Of a DNA stretch of 25,769 nucleotides, positions 1 through 7,627 are shown piece by piece (position 1 is the stretch's first letter; each line of letters opens with the position of its first letter). The stretch spans positions 1 through 25,769 of the forward strand of contig JBBQBH010000042.1 of assembly GCA_038317345.1 (NCBI GenBank), in the 5' to 3' direction. The position numbers were made by a program, and so were the translations under genes. A model generated the notes under the pieces. That model had not been told where the DNA came from. It saw only the letters and a list, made by a program, of their open reading frames with translations, and did no database searches. The DNA is from Mayfieldus sp038317345. Its GTDB lineage: Bacteria; Actinomycetota; Thermoleophilia; Solirubrobacterales; 70-9.

Positions 1-6
1 GCCAGG

Positions 7-426
7 CTAGTGGCGCCGGCTGATCCGGTCGCGCAGGATCGGCCAGGGGTTGATCCGCAGACCACCCGCCGCGGCGCGCAGGGCGCGTCCGAGCGTCGAC
101 TCACCGAATCGCTCGGGGTCGGGCAGCGCCATCACCAGCTCGGTGTGGCCCGAGGCGCTGAGGCGGGTATGCGAGCCCGCCGGAGCAAGGTGGCGGAACA
201 GCTCCAGGGCGTCGGTGTTGTCGGTCATCACCAGAGCCACGAAGTGGTCGATTCCCTCAGCCCGGGCCCGCGCCACCAGCCGCTGCAGCAGCGCCGTGGC
301 CACCCCGTGGCCCTGCCACGGATCGCCGACCACGACTGCGACCTCGGCCTCGGTGGGGTCGTCGCTGCGGACGTAGCGGGCGACGCCGACGATCGCCCCG
401 TTCTCTGGATTGACCGCGGCGATCAC
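7..426 (-). pseudogene. GNAT-family N-acetyltransferase, N-terminally truncated
   Basis: Would transfer an acyl group from acyl-CoA to an amine. The visible 139 residues start at a GTG inside the fold. They carry the central GNAT strands and an acetyl-CoA-binding loop resembling motif A (DPWQGHGVATALL, about residues 35-47), then the helix and last strands. The first half of a normal GNAT domain (strand 1 and helices 1-2) is missing. Immediately upstream on the same strand, in another frame, lies the start of an unrelated Rossmann protein (423-479), which looks like a deletion or recombination junction. Related actinobacterial acetyltransferases are usually longer at the N-terminus (family knowledge). 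The GTG at 426 has no convincing ribosome binding site of its own. Either a pseudogene or a short coupled remnant; the GNAT identity is fairly sure, function is not. Confidence 0.6.
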
Positions 427-479
427 ATCGGCAGAAGCTGCGAGCCGACCGCTCCGGTGGCGCCGGTCAGCAGCAGCAC
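423..479 (-). pseudogene. N-terminal fragment of an NAD-dependent epimerase/SDR-like protein
   Basis: A GTG at 479 is preceded six bases upstream by AGGGGG (491-486), a good ribosome binding site. It opens an 18-residue peptide beginning with a hydrophobic strand and a glycine-rich TGATGAVG loop, the dinucleotide-binding start of extended SDR/NmrA-type proteins. The frame then meets TGA at 425-423, where the truncated GNAT frame begins (GTG 426). Only the first strand and turn of a roughly 300-residue family are present. Best read as the 5' stub of a gene fused to the GNAT remnant by deletion, or as an assembly chimera. Confidence 0.5.
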
Positions 480-620
480 GTCGTGCCCCCTGTCACTTGA
501 TTGCGCTCCATCGCTCCGCCAACAACCCTAGTCAGTCCCGCTTGGCCTTAAAATGGCGGGCTCGCCGGGCAGCCGTCCGTGCCACCCCCACCGAACCCGA
601 CCCAGGAGCAGCAACGTCGT

Positions 621-887
621 ATGACCTACGTCATCGCCGAACCCTGCATCGGGACCAAGGACAACTCGTGCGTCGAGGTCTGTCCCGTCGACTGCATCCA
701 TCCGACGCCGGACGAGCCCGACTACGACGAGGCAGAGATGCTCTACATCGACCCCGACGAGTGCATCGACTGCGACGCCTGCGTCGAGGCCTGCCCGGTG
801 GACGCCTGCTTCGCCGAGGACCAGCTGCCCGACGAGTGGAGCAAGTACATCGAGCTCAACGCGGAGTACTACAAGTCCAAGTCGTAG
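621..887 (+). CDS. Seven-iron ferredoxin ([3Fe-4S][4Fe-4S])
   Basis: Small soluble cytoplasmic electron carrier of 88 residues. Cysteines occur at C9-x7-C17-x3-C21-P-x2-C25 and C48-x2-C51-x2-C54-x3-C58-P. This is the bacterial 7Fe ferredoxin pattern, in which one centre is a 3Fe-4S cluster because the first motif has a seven-residue spacer. Very acidic, as usual for these carriers. I chose the ATG at 621, which has AGGAG at 604-608. An in-frame ATG at 579 would add 14 residues with no similarity to the family. The partner is not identifiable from context, since the neighbours are unrelated. A hairpin directly after the stop probably ends the transcript, so it is likely monocistronic. Confidence 0.93.
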   Translation: MTYVIAEPCIGTKDNSCVEVCPVDCIHPTPDEPDYDEAEMLYIDPDECIDCDACVEACPVDACFAEDQLPDEWSKYIELNAEYYKSKS

Positions 888-889
888 TC

Positions 890-914
890 CCGGGGGCGCC
901 GCAGGCCGCCCCGG
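890..914 (+). terminator. Probable terminator after the ferredoxin gene
   Basis: A GC-rich inverted repeat begins three bases after the ferredoxin stop. The arms at 890-898 and 907-914 pair over eight base pairs with one bulged G, and the sequence TTCGTT follows. There is no long T-run, as is common in high-GC actinobacteria. Confidence 0.4.
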
Positions 915-1061
915 TTCGTTGCGCAACTTCGAGGCGGTTGCCCAGTTGTAAGGGGTAGAGCTGACGGTCGAACGCCGTCGGCAGGCAGGGCCGAGGCCAT
1001 TGCTGCGGGACACCGTTCCCCGGCGGGCTTTGGCACAACGAACCGATTCGAAGGAGGCACG

Positions 1062-1592
1062 ATGCTCAACCGCATACGCGGTCGGGTGGGCAGCGCCCAC
1101 GTGATCGCAGTCATCGCATTGATCCTCGCGATCACCGGAACCGCGATCGCGCTGCCGGGCCGCAACAGCGTCAACGGTCAGGACATCAAGAACGGCGCGG
1201 TCAAGAGCCTCGACGTCCGCGACAACAACCTGCGCGGGACCGACATCAAGGAGTCGACGCTCGGTGCCGTGCCCAGCGCCGACAACTCCAATGACGTCCT
1301 CTGGGCTGTCGTGACGAACCCCGCTGCACCCGGCAACGCGGCGCTTGCGCGCTCCGGTCAGTCGGGAACCACGGTCGCCGAGAGCGGCGGCGCGGTGCAG
1401 GTCAACTTCGGGCGCGACGTCAGCAAGTGCGCCTGGACCGCCACGCGCGGCCTGCCCGGCGGCGGCACCGAGCCGGCCGGATTCGCCGAGGTCAACGGCG
1501 TCGGCGGCCAGCCGACAGTCGTCGAAGTGCACACCCGCGATGACGCGGGAGTTGCGGTGGACGGCAACTTCCACCTGCAGGTGACGTGCTGA
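1062..1592 (+). CDS. Membrane-anchored or secreted protein of unknown function
   Basis: Encodes 176 residues. Residues 1-11 are basic and 12-32 form one hydrophobic segment ending in a small-residue stretch, so this is an uncleaved anchor or a signal peptide. Residues 35-70 hold short degenerate repeats (SVNGQDIKNG, SLDVRDNNLRG, DIKEST). They resemble a pentapeptide or short beta-helix element often seen after the N-terminal anchor in actinobacterial surface proteins. The C-terminal 100 residues are a Gly/Ala/Val-rich beta-like domain with two cysteines (in KCAW and the last residue), possibly disulfide-bonded outside the cell. A strong AAGGAGG at 1051-1057 fixes the ATG. It stands alone and convergent to mrp. 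No family assigned; only the topology is supported. Confidence 0.8.
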   Translation: MLNRIRGRVGSAHVIAVIALILAITGTAIALPGRNSVNGQDIKNGAVKSLDVRDNNLRGTDIKESTLGAVPSADNSNDVLWAVVTNPAAPGNAALARSGQSGTTVAESGGAVQVNFGRDVSKCAWTATRGLPGGGTEPAGFAEVNGVGGQPTVVEVHTRDDAGVAVDGNFHLQVTC

Positions 1593-1615
1593 GCGACGCC
1601 TGAGCGTTCGGCACT

Positions 1616-1645
1616 GCGCGCGGTCGGCTGAGGCCGGCCGCGCGC
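1616..1645. terminator. Bidirectional hairpin terminator between convergent genes
   Basis: A 13-bp stem (1616-1628 with 1633-1645, one G-T wobble) closes a TGAG loop. It lies between the stop at 1592 and the mrp stop at 1645. Its position between convergent genes and the long stem argue for two-way termination, although there is no T-tract. Confidence 0.55.
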
Positions 1646-2796
1646 TACTGCACTACGGGGAGCTCGGTGCCGCTGACCGCCGCCACGGAGGCGGCCGCCG
1701 GAGGAGGCGCCTGCATGACCGGAAGCTCCTGCGGCGTCGACGCAACGATGCCGCGAGCCGCGTCGCGGATCGCCTGCGAGGCAGGGGCGTTGGGCTCGCT
1801 GATCACCAGCGGCTGACCCGAGTCGGCATGCTCGCGCAGGTCCTCGGCCAGCGGCACCTTGCCGAGCAGCGGCACGTCGAGCTCGTCGGCGAGCTGCTGG
1901 CCGCCGCCCTCGCCGAAGATCGTGAAGCGCTCCCCGCTCGGCGCCGTGAAGCCGGACATGTTCTCGATCACCCCGAGCACCTCGAGGTCGACCTTGCGCG
2001 CCATCTCCGCCGCTCGGCTGGCCACCGACTGGGCGGCGGGCTGAGGGGTCGTCACGATCACGAACTTGGCCTGCGGAAGCAGCTGGGCGAGGGTCATCGA
2101 GACGTCGCCGGTGCCCGGCGGCAGGTCGAGCAGCAGGTACTCGAGCTCATCCCAGGCGACGTCCTCGAGGACCTGCTGGATCGCCTTGTGCAGCATCGGC
2201 CCGCGCCAGACCACGGCTGCGTTCTCCTCGACGAAGAAGCCGATCGACATCACCTTCACGCCACTGGGCGCGGTGAGCGGCAGGATCTTGCGCTCCGGGG
2301 AGACCTCGGGCTTGCGGTTGACCCCGAGCATGCGCGGAATCGAGTAGCCATAGACGTCGCAGTCGAGCGCTCCGGCGGAGTGTCCCTCCGCCTGTAGGGC
2401 GGCGGCGAGATTGGCCGTCATCGTCGACTTGCCGACCCCACCCTTGCCCGAGGCGATGCAGATCACGTTCTTGACCTGTGCCAGCGCCCCCTCGGGAAGC
2501 TTGCCGCGGCCCAGTGTCTGCTGCAGCTGACCCTTCTCGTCGTCGCTGAGCACGTCGAAGCCGACCTCGACCGCGCTCACCCCAGCGAGCGAACCCACCT
2601 GCTGGGCGACTGCCTGCTGGAAATGCGAACGGATCGGGCAGCCAGGCGTGGTCAGCGAGACCACGACGTCGACGCGACCGCCGTCCTTGATCTCGATCGA
2701 TCGCACCATGCCGAGCTCGACGATCGAGCGGCGAAGCTCGGGGTCGATCACGGCCCGCAGCTTCTCGGTGATCTGTTCCTGGGTTGGAGAGCTCAT
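1645..2796 (-). CDS. mrp: Mrp/NBP35-family iron-sulfur cluster carrier ATPase
   Basis: P-loop ATPase that carries or inserts Fe-S clusters into apoproteins in the cytoplasm. The 383-residue protein has an N-terminal MIP18/DUF59 domain (about 1-82, with TPGCP at 50-54). The ATPase domain follows, with the deviant Walker A SGKGGVGKST at about 116-125 and the DLPPGTGD switch region. The usual C-terminal CPxC of many Mrp proteins is absent: the place after the ENMSGF stretch reads TAPSGERF, as I recall for several actinobacterial homologues. A Pro/Ala-rich tail of about 35 residues follows the fold. The ATG at 2796 is the natural start, because the upstream in-frame sequence is not Mrp-like. No strong ribosome binding site is visible. 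It lies downstream of the GH26-like gene on the same strand, 80 bp away. Confidence 0.95.
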   Translation of the reverse strand: MSSPTQEQITEKLRAVIDPELRRSIVELGMVRSIEIKDGGRVDVVVSLTTPGCPIRSHFQQAVAQQVGSLAGVSAVEVGFDVLSDDEKGQLQQTLGRGKLPEGALAQVKNVICIASGKGGVGKSTMTANLAAALQAEGHSAGALDCDVYGYSIPRMLGVNRKPEVSPERKILPLTAPSGVKVMSIGFFVEENAAVVWRGPMLHKAIQQVLEDVAWDELEYLLLDLPPGTGDVSMTLAQLLPQAKFVIVTTPQPAAQSVASRAAEMARKVDLEVLGVIENMSGFTAPSGERFTIFGEGGGQQLADELDVPLLGKVPLAEDLREHADSGQPLVISEPNAPASQAIRDAARGIVASTPQELPVMQAPPPAAASVAAVSGTELPVVQ

Positions 2797-2876
2797 ATCG
2801 ATGCAACGTCCGGGGGCTGCCCGGACGTGGTCTCCAATTGTCGCAGAGGGCTCGCGGGAGCCGGGGCAGGGAGCCG

Positions 2877-4040
2877 CTAGCCGCCGGTTCCGCCGGTCGT
2901 TGGCGCCGGCGGCTCGTTCGGGTCGGTTGGCGCACCGACCGGAGGCGCGGCGGGCGGGAATGGCGCCAGGGCGGGGAAGCGGCCCTGACGCAGGTTGCGG
3001 GCGATCACGTGAAGGCTCTTCGGGTAGTTCTGGATCCGGTAGGGATTGCTGGTCCCAAAGTCCTGGTAGTAGATGAGCATCTTGGTGCGCTTGTGGCGGC
3101 GCACCCAGGTGAAGATCCGCCTCACGAACTTCGGGTCGTCGCCCGCCGACACGCCCCACTCGGTGAGCGCAAACGGCTTGCGGCGGTACTTCTTGACCTT
3201 GTAGAAGCGGGTCAGGGTCTTCCAGACCGGATAGCGGGAGTAGATGTCGGTGCCGATCCAGTCGACGTAGTTGGACCCGGGGTAGTACTTGCCGGGAAGA
3301 TTGCGCTTCGTGGGCGGCGAGCCACCGGGCAGCGGGCTCCAGACCATCGATATCGGAGCCGCGGGCAGCGAGTCCGGCTCGAGGCCGTTCTTGGCCTGGC
3401 GATTGAGCGGCGGCAGGTTGACCGCCGCCAGCTTGGCGTTGATCTCGGCCAGCGGCCCGCCGCCACGGATCACGATCGCGATCCGCCGGAATGCCTGCTT
3501 GTACCAGTACGGCGTGTAGGAATCGCCCCTGCTGGCGCCGTCGCAGGTATACGAGGACCACGGGTTCAGACAGCGGTTCACCTCGCCCAGTGGGCGGATG
3601 TAGGCACGGATCTGGCGCGTCGCGAAACTCGAGTTGAGCCGGATCAGGTAGTCGTCGCTGGTCCCCGTGGCGATCCCCTGCGGGGTGATGATCTCGGCCA
3701 GCGTGTTGGGGTCGACGGTCGAGATGTGAAGCATCGGCCGCGCCTGCGCCTCGCCCCAACGGGGGATCGCGTAGTGGAGGCTGTTGCCCCACGGATGGAA
3801 GGTCTCGACCACCGCCGGGTGCTTGCCGACGCTGTCGGCGAAGGACTGGAAGTCGCTCAACTGGCCGGTGTCGGTGACGCCGAAGAAGATCTGGCCGGCG
3901 TCCGGCGTCAGCACGTCGCCCGATGCGCTGGTCGCGGCGCCGAGGACGATCGCCGCCGCCGCCGCGGCAAGGCCGAGGCGCAGCCTCACGCGTCGCGGTG
4001 TCGTTTTGCCGCCGGGTACTCCCACAATTAGCCGCAACAC
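2877..4040 (-). CDS. Secreted GH26-like glycoside hydrolase (beta-mannanase-like TIM barrel)
   Basis: Probably an extracellular endo-glycosidase acting on a beta-1,4-linked polysaccharide; the substrate is unknown. The 387 residues start with a basic segment and a hydrophobic signal sequence (about 20-42, Ala-rich). The barrel begins with FGVTDTGQ and an ETFHPWG strand. RPLGEVN (E153) is the likely acid/base and ALTEWGVS (E294) the likely nucleophile, matching the strand 4 and strand 7 glutamates of clan GH-A enzymes. A Pro/Gly-rich tail (about 355-387) is probably unstructured or wall-associated. The start used is GTG 4040; another GTG seven codons in is possible, and the ribosome binding site is weak. 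It is divergent from the cyclophilin gene. The glycosidase fold is a good call; the exact family number is less certain. Confidence 0.75.
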   Translation of the reverse strand: MLRLIVGVPGGKTTPRRVRLRLGLAAAAAAIVLGAATSASGDVLTPDAGQIFFGVTDTGQLSDFQSFADSVGKHPAVVETFHPWGNSLHYAIPRWGEAQARPMLHISTVDPNTLAEIITPQGIATGTSDDYLIRLNSSFATRQIRAYIRPLGEVNRCLNPWSSYTCDGASRGDSYTPYWYKQAFRRIAIVIRGGGPLAEINAKLAAVNLPPLNRQAKNGLEPDSLPAAPISMVWSPLPGGSPPTKRNLPGKYYPGSNYVDWIGTDIYSRYPVWKTLTRFYKVKKYRRKPFALTEWGVSAGDDPKFVRRIFTWVRRHKRTKMLIYYQDFGTSNPYRIQNYPKSLHVIARNLRQGRFPALAPFPPAAPPVGAPTDPNEPPAPTTGGTGG

Positions 4041-4126
4041 GGCACTGCGCCGACCGTTGCGGAGCGTCGCACGTTAAGGACGCGCTGCCCGCCGCGCTGC
4101 AACAAGGCTCCCAGTAGGGTTGGCGC

Positions 4127-4585
4127 GTGTCCGCTGCGACCTTTCACACCAGTGCCGGGCCGATCGAGGTCGAGTTCTTCGACGCCGACGCACCGAAGAC
4201 GGTTGAGAACTTCTGCAAGCTCGCGGGCGACGGCTTCTACGACGGGCTGATCTTCCACCGGGTGATCCCCGACTTCATGATTCAGGGAGGTTGCCCCGAG
4301 GGCACCGGGACCGGGGGCCCGGGCTACACGTTCGAGGACGAGTTCAACCAGAACAAGATCGAGCGTGGGGCGCTGGCGATGGCCAATGCGGGCCCGAACA
4401 CCAACGGCTCCCAGTTCTTCATCGTCACCGTCGACGCGGCGCCCTGGCTGGACGGCAAGCACACGGTGTTCGGCCGCATCACCGATGGGATGGACGCCGT
4501 CGACGCGATCGAGGGGACCGAGACCGGCGCCTCTGACCGCCCGGTCGAGCCCCAAGTGATCGAGCGGGTCGACCTGCGCGACTGA
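4127..4585 (+). CDS. Cyclophilin-type peptidyl-prolyl cis-trans isomerase
   Basis: Catalyses cis-trans isomerisation of X-Pro bonds. The 152 residues have no signal peptide, so it should be cytoplasmic. The cyclophilin signatures are FHRVIPDFMIQGG (about 43-55, catalytic Arg at 45), MANAGPNTNGSQFFI and the WLDGKHTVFG stretch, all in the usual order and spacing. It is the compact single-domain bacterial form. The GTG start at 4127 is preceded by an AGGG about nine bases upstream. An 86-bp divergent promoter region separates it from the GH26-like gene. It ends 21 bp before the convergent stop of the next gene. Confidence 0.95.
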   Translation: MSAATFHTSAGPIEVEFFDADAPKTVENFCKLAGDGFYDGLIFHRVIPDFMIQGGCPEGTGTGGPGYTFEDEFNQNKIERGALAMANAGPNTNGSQFFIVTVDAAPWLDGKHTVFGRITDGMDAVDAIEGTETGASDRPVEPQVIERVDLRD

Positions 4586-4591
4586 CGCGAC

Positions 4592-4615
4592 CGCGGCGAG
4601 CGGCGCCTAGCCGCG
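4592..4615. terminator. Hairpin between convergent genes
   Basis: CGCGGC at 4592-4597 pairs with GCCGCG at 4610-4615 across a 12-base loop that contains the stop codon of the minus-strand gene. It is a modest stem with no T-run; placement is the main support. Confidence 0.3.
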
Positions 4616-4915
4616 CGCCCTGGCAAAGCACACGAGCACGACCGTCGCTCCCCCGGCGAGTTCGGCGATGCCGCCGACCAGCGAGACGGAGTTGAGGATG
4701 TCGGTCGAGGTCTGCGACGGGTTAGACGGAACGTCGAGGCCCGACAGCAGGGCGTCGTAGAGGGAGTTGAGCAGCGACTCCGGCACGCCGGCTGCGTGCA
4801 AGGAGAGCGTGATGACGCCGCCGATGAGCAGCAACAGGCCGGCGATCAGGAGGCGACGATCCAAAGCGGCGGCGCCGGCATCGTGATCCGCGGGGGAGGC
4901 GACCGAGGCGGTCAC
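4607..4915 (-). CDS. Small two-helix membrane protein
   Basis: Encodes 102 residues with two hydrophobic helices (about 21-42 and 78-98) and a polar 35-residue loop rich in Ser, Asn and Asp. The first 20 residues are polar and Ala-rich. No family is recognised. Its GTG start (4915-4913) overlaps the TGA (4914-4912) that ends the diguanylate cyclase reading frame once the frameshift there is corrected. This is a GTGA arrangement typical of translational coupling, so it is probably the second gene of the cyclase operon and may work with the sensor in the membrane. That functional link is inferred from overlap only. Confidence 0.7.
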   Translation of the reverse strand: MTASVASPADHDAGAAALDRRLLIAGLLLLIGGVITLSLHAAGVPESLLNSLYDALLSGLDVPSNPSQTSTDILNSVSLVGGIAELAGGATVVLVCFARARG

Positions 4916-6575
4916 GGAGCGATTGCTTTACGACCAGTTTCGGCGGGGCCTTCAGCCCCGGGGTCGCGCGACGACCCGTTCGTCTGCGCGGCCTTGGAGA
5001 CCGTCTCGACTCGATCGCGACCATTCTGCTTGGCGGCGTAGAGCGCCCGGTCGCGGTGCGAATCAGATGATCTGGATCGGTCGAATCGTCCGGATAGGTC
5101 GAGACTCCAAAGCTGGCCGTCACCGGGCGCTTCAATTCGCTGACCTTCAGCCCGTGGATCGCGCGGCGTATCCCGTCGGCCAGCTTCATCGCACCCGAGC
5201 GATCGGTGTCGGGAAGCAGGGCGATGAACTCCTCGCCGCCCAACCGGGCCGGGAAGTCGCCGGCCCGCAACTGGCCGCGCAGCAGCGCTCCAAGCGCGGC
5301 GAGAACCTCGTCGCCCCGTTCGTGACCGAAGGTGTCGTTGACGTTCTTGAAGTGATCGAGGTCGAGCAGCATGACCGAGAGCGACGAGAGGTTCCTACCT
5401 GCAAGCGCGAGCATTCGCTTGAAGGTGTCGTCGAGGGCGCGCTTGTTGGGCAGTCCTGTGAGCACGTCCGTCGATGTCCGTGTCTGGGCGATCGCAAGGT
5501 TGCGCAGGTTGGCGAGGATCGGCGCGGCCTGGGTGACCGAGGCGTCGAATTGGCGCCTCTCGTCTGGCTGAAGGTCGTTGTCGTGGGTGACCAGCACCGA
5601 CCCGATGGCCTCTCCCCCGACCAGCAGGGGTTGACAGGTCGAGCAGGACGACAGCGAGCCGCACAGCTCACAGGGCAGGATCTCCTCCTCGCCGGCGCCC
5701 TGCTGATAGTGCCTGCTCAATCGAACCGCGAGGCATGAACGGGGCTCGGCATGCGCGAGTGGCGTTGCGAGCGGGTGATCTGTGGGTAGCTTCTCCGAGG
5801 GCTCGAGGCGGTCGGCGCTGTTGTTGCGATTCAGCACCACCACCGAGCTTTCGGGTATTCGGTGTTCCAGGTGGCGTTTCAGAAGTTCGTGCGCCTCAGG
5901 CTGGTCCTGGGCGACCTGCATCGCCTCTCCGAAACGGGCTTGGGAGTCGATAAATGCCGCTTCCGCAGCGCTGTCCCGCGCCTGCTCGAGCTCGCGCTCG
6001 GCTCCGATTCGGCGCTGCCGGCGGACGAGGACGAAAGCGATCCCCCCGAACAGCAGCCCCAGGCCGATCACCAGGTAGACCGGAACCAGTGCTGCCTGGT
6101 GTTGCTCGCCTTGGCGCACGGTCGCCAGGCGTGCCCGATAGACGGCGTTTGCGCGAACGTACCGGTCGAGGATTCGGTTGCGCCGACCAAGGCTCAGCGA
6201 CGCGACGGAATCTTTGCTGCGCCGTGCGATCGCGATGTCCCGCACAGCGACGCGATGCCACGCGCTTGCCGCGCTTTGCTGGTGCGCGAGCGCCGCCATC
6301 TCCTGCTCGTCGTCGCTCGACAGCTCGCGTGCCTTGCGAAAGTCGGCAGCCAGACTCCGCCTCTCCAGCAGGAAGGACGTCGCGAAGTCAACTCGCTGTC
6401 CGGCCAGGAAATCTCCGACCCGCTGGTTCTGCTCGAACATGTCGACCAGCAGATCGTTTGCAGTCTCAGCCTCGGTGAAGTTTTCCTGTGCCGCGGTGCG
6501 CTGGATCTCCGACGCCACGAGAATGGCGCCGGCGATTGCGCAGACCGAAAGCAGGGCTATGAGCCAGATGCGCAA
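4912..6575 (-). pseudogene. Membrane-bound diguanylate cyclase, frameshifted near its C-terminus
   Basis: Makes c-di-GMP from two GTP. TTG start at 6575 with GGAAGGGA just upstream. Order: membrane helix 3-22, helical extracytoplasmic sensor 23-160, second helix 163-184, coiled linker, a GAF-like region (about 215-360) with C302-x2-C305-x5-C311-x2-C314, and GGDEF (about 367-540). The cyclase motifs are intact: DxLT/N at the start, DLDHFKNVND, and GGEEF at 446-450. The I-site RAGD (437-440) sits five residues before it. At about 5052-5055 one base appears to be missing. The frame runs off after T507 and stays open to 4722 with non-homologous Arg/Pro-rich sequence. The alternative frame gives the expected end (DRALYAAKQNGRDRV) and stops at 4912. 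With one base restored the protein is about 554 residues. Sequencing error, a recent null mutation and phase variation are all possible. Confidence 0.85.
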
Positions 6576-6612
6576 TGGAATCCCTTCCCTTGATGCATCG
6601 ATCCCTGCCTGT

Positions 6613-6639
6613 CAAACCTGGAGTTACCCAGGCGGTTTG
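6613..6639. other. Hairpin between tRNA-Ser(UGA) and the cyclase gene
   Basis: CAAACC (6613-6618) pairs with GGTTTG (6634-6639), and an alternative inner CCTGG/CCAGG pairing is possible. It lies downstream of the minus-strand tRNA and upstream of the cyclase start, so it could terminate the tRNA transcript or sit in the cyclase leader. It has no T-run. Confidence 0.3.
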
Positions 6640-6678
6640 GATCACGCCAGGCACGGCTGACGAGGCGTGGATCTGAAG

Positions 6679-6767
6679 CGGAGGGGGAGGGATTCGAACC
6701 CCCGGACCGGGGAGACCCGGTCAGCTGCTTTCAAGGCAGCCGCATTCGACCACTCTGCCACCCCTCC
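6679..6767 (-). tRNA. tRNA-Ser(UGA)
   Basis: An 89-nt cloverleaf on the minus strand. The acceptor GGAGGGG (6767-6761) pairs with CCCCTCC (6686-6680), with discriminator G at 6679. The anticodon loop contains TGA, the class II long variable arm (CCGGG...CCCGG) is typical of tRNA-Ser, and the T-loop is TTCGAAT. CCA is not encoded. Confidence 0.96.
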
Positions 6768-6828
6768 GTTCGGGCGCGGCCAGGCAAGGGTAACTGGGCC
6801 ATATCCGGGCATTTCGTAGCCACCCCGG

Positions 6829-6880
6829 CAAATTTCAGGTAGCCGAAAGCCGACACCCGTCCAAACGGCTTGGCGCTACC
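6829..6880 (+). promoter_or_regulatory. AT-rich element and structured leader upstream of the WxL cluster
   Basis: CAAATTTCAG at 6829-6838 recurs exactly at 14665-14674, upstream of another WxL gene, at a similar distance (about 80-89 bases) from the start codon. From 6838 the sequence can fold: outer arms GGTAGC (6838-6843) with GCTACC (6875-6880), inner arms AAGCCG (6847-6852) with CGGCTT (6866-6871). It may be a shared promoter or operator element plus a structured 5' leader. It matches no riboswitch class I could recognise. Confidence 0.35.
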
Positions 6881-6926
6881 AAATACCGATGTCGAGTCGG
6901 CACCCCCGCAGGCCGAGAAGCCCTGC

Positions 6927-7613
6927 ATGCGGAATAAAGAGAATCACCTCAACGCCTCGGTGCGACGCCTGCGGATCGGTCTTGCGGTCGCTGCTAGCGC
7001 GCTTGCAGTTTGTGTCCTGCCAGCAACAGCCCTTGGCTCAGTTACAGACACGACGCAGTTCTCAGTTACTCCCGGTTCGTTGAACTTTGGCACAGCACCC
7101 GATGCCCCCAACCTGCCAACACTGACGCTCAACGGACAGTCTCAGACCCTGACCAACGCGATGGCCAACTTCTCAGTTGCCGATGCGACTGGTTCCGGCT
7201 CTGGCTATAACGTCACCGTCGTTGGCGACAGCGCCGGCGGCAAGAGCCCGGTGTTCAAGCAGTACTGCCCGAACGCCACCTGCGGCACCGACAGCGGTCC
7301 AGGCTATGTGACCTCCGGCGCCACGCTGGCCGCGAGCTCGCTGACGCTTAACAGCACAAGCGCCGGCTTCACCGCCCAAAACGGCACCACCGGCACCGCG
7401 CCGACCCATTCCTGCAACTCGGGCTGCTTTATGGACACGGCCAGCCCGGTAAAGGTCGTCTCGGCGGCCACCAATGCCGGTATGGGCAGCTATATCACCA
7501 ACGGTTACGGGGCTTCGAGCCTGTCGCTCGCCACCCCGAGCAACGTCAAGGTGCTGCAGTCCAACGAGGTCTACCGGGTCGACCTGGTCTGGTCTCTTAA
7601 CAGCGGACCCTGA
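6927..7613 (+). CDS. Small secreted WxL-domain surface protein (WxL-1)
   Basis: About 228 residues: a signal peptide (Arg-rich start, hydrophobic stretch, VLPATALG cleavage region), then a single WxL-like domain to the C-terminus. WxL domains bind peptidoglycan non-covalently in Firmicutes. The signs are GSLNFGTAPD near the start, the proximal GYNVTV motif and the distal VYRVDLVWSLNSGP ending. Two cysteine pairs (YCPNATC and HSCNSGC) are shared with the other four WxL proteins here and are unlike the Firmicutes domain as I know it. The start is uncertain: ATG 6927 is used; in-frame starts at 6870 and GTG 6960 are possible, and no strong ribosome binding site distinguishes them. First gene of the cluster, followed 48 bp later by the first transmembrane partner. 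Confidence 0.82.
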   Translation: MRNKENHLNASVRRLRIGLAVAASALAVCVLPATALGSVTDTTQFSVTPGSLNFGTAPDAPNLPTLTLNGQSQTLTNAMANFSVADATGSGSGYNVTVVGDSAGGKSPVFKQYCPNATCGTDSGPGYVTSGATLAASSLTLNSTSAGFTAQNGTTGTAPTHSCNSGCFMDTASPVKVVSAATNAGMGSYITNGYGASSLSLATPSNVKVLQSNEVYRVDLVWSLNSGP

Positions 7614-7624
7614 TCCGCCGATAG
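7608..7624 (+). repeat. 17-bp direct repeat, copy 1
   Basis: CCCTGATCCGCCGATAG, including the TGA stop of WxL-1. The identical 17 bases recur at 11442-11458, each time about 36 bases before the ATG of a DUF916-like/GGDEF gene. It marks the duplication of that gene pair. Confidence 0.85.
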
Positions 7625-7627
7625 GAA

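Noticed and set aside
579..620. Longer ferredoxin start at 579
   Set aside because: The extra 14 residues (Pro/Gln-rich) do not fit the family and the internal ATG has a usable AGGAG.
2784..4031. A 415-codon plus-strand frame opposite the GH26-like gene
   Set aside because: It has no recognisable domain, while the opposite strand has a signal peptide and glycosidase motifs; it is a shadow frame.
4722..4911. C-terminal extension of the cyclase in its uncorrected frame
   Set aside because: The sequence is Arg/Pro-rich and unlike any GGDEF end; the alternative frame gives the family ending and a coupled stop, so the extension is a frameshift artefact.
6600..6660. Possible c-di-GMP (GEMM) riboswitch upstream of the cyclase
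   Set aside because: It has a CAAACC/GGTTTG hairpin but lacks the conserved GEMM core and paired domains on either strand.
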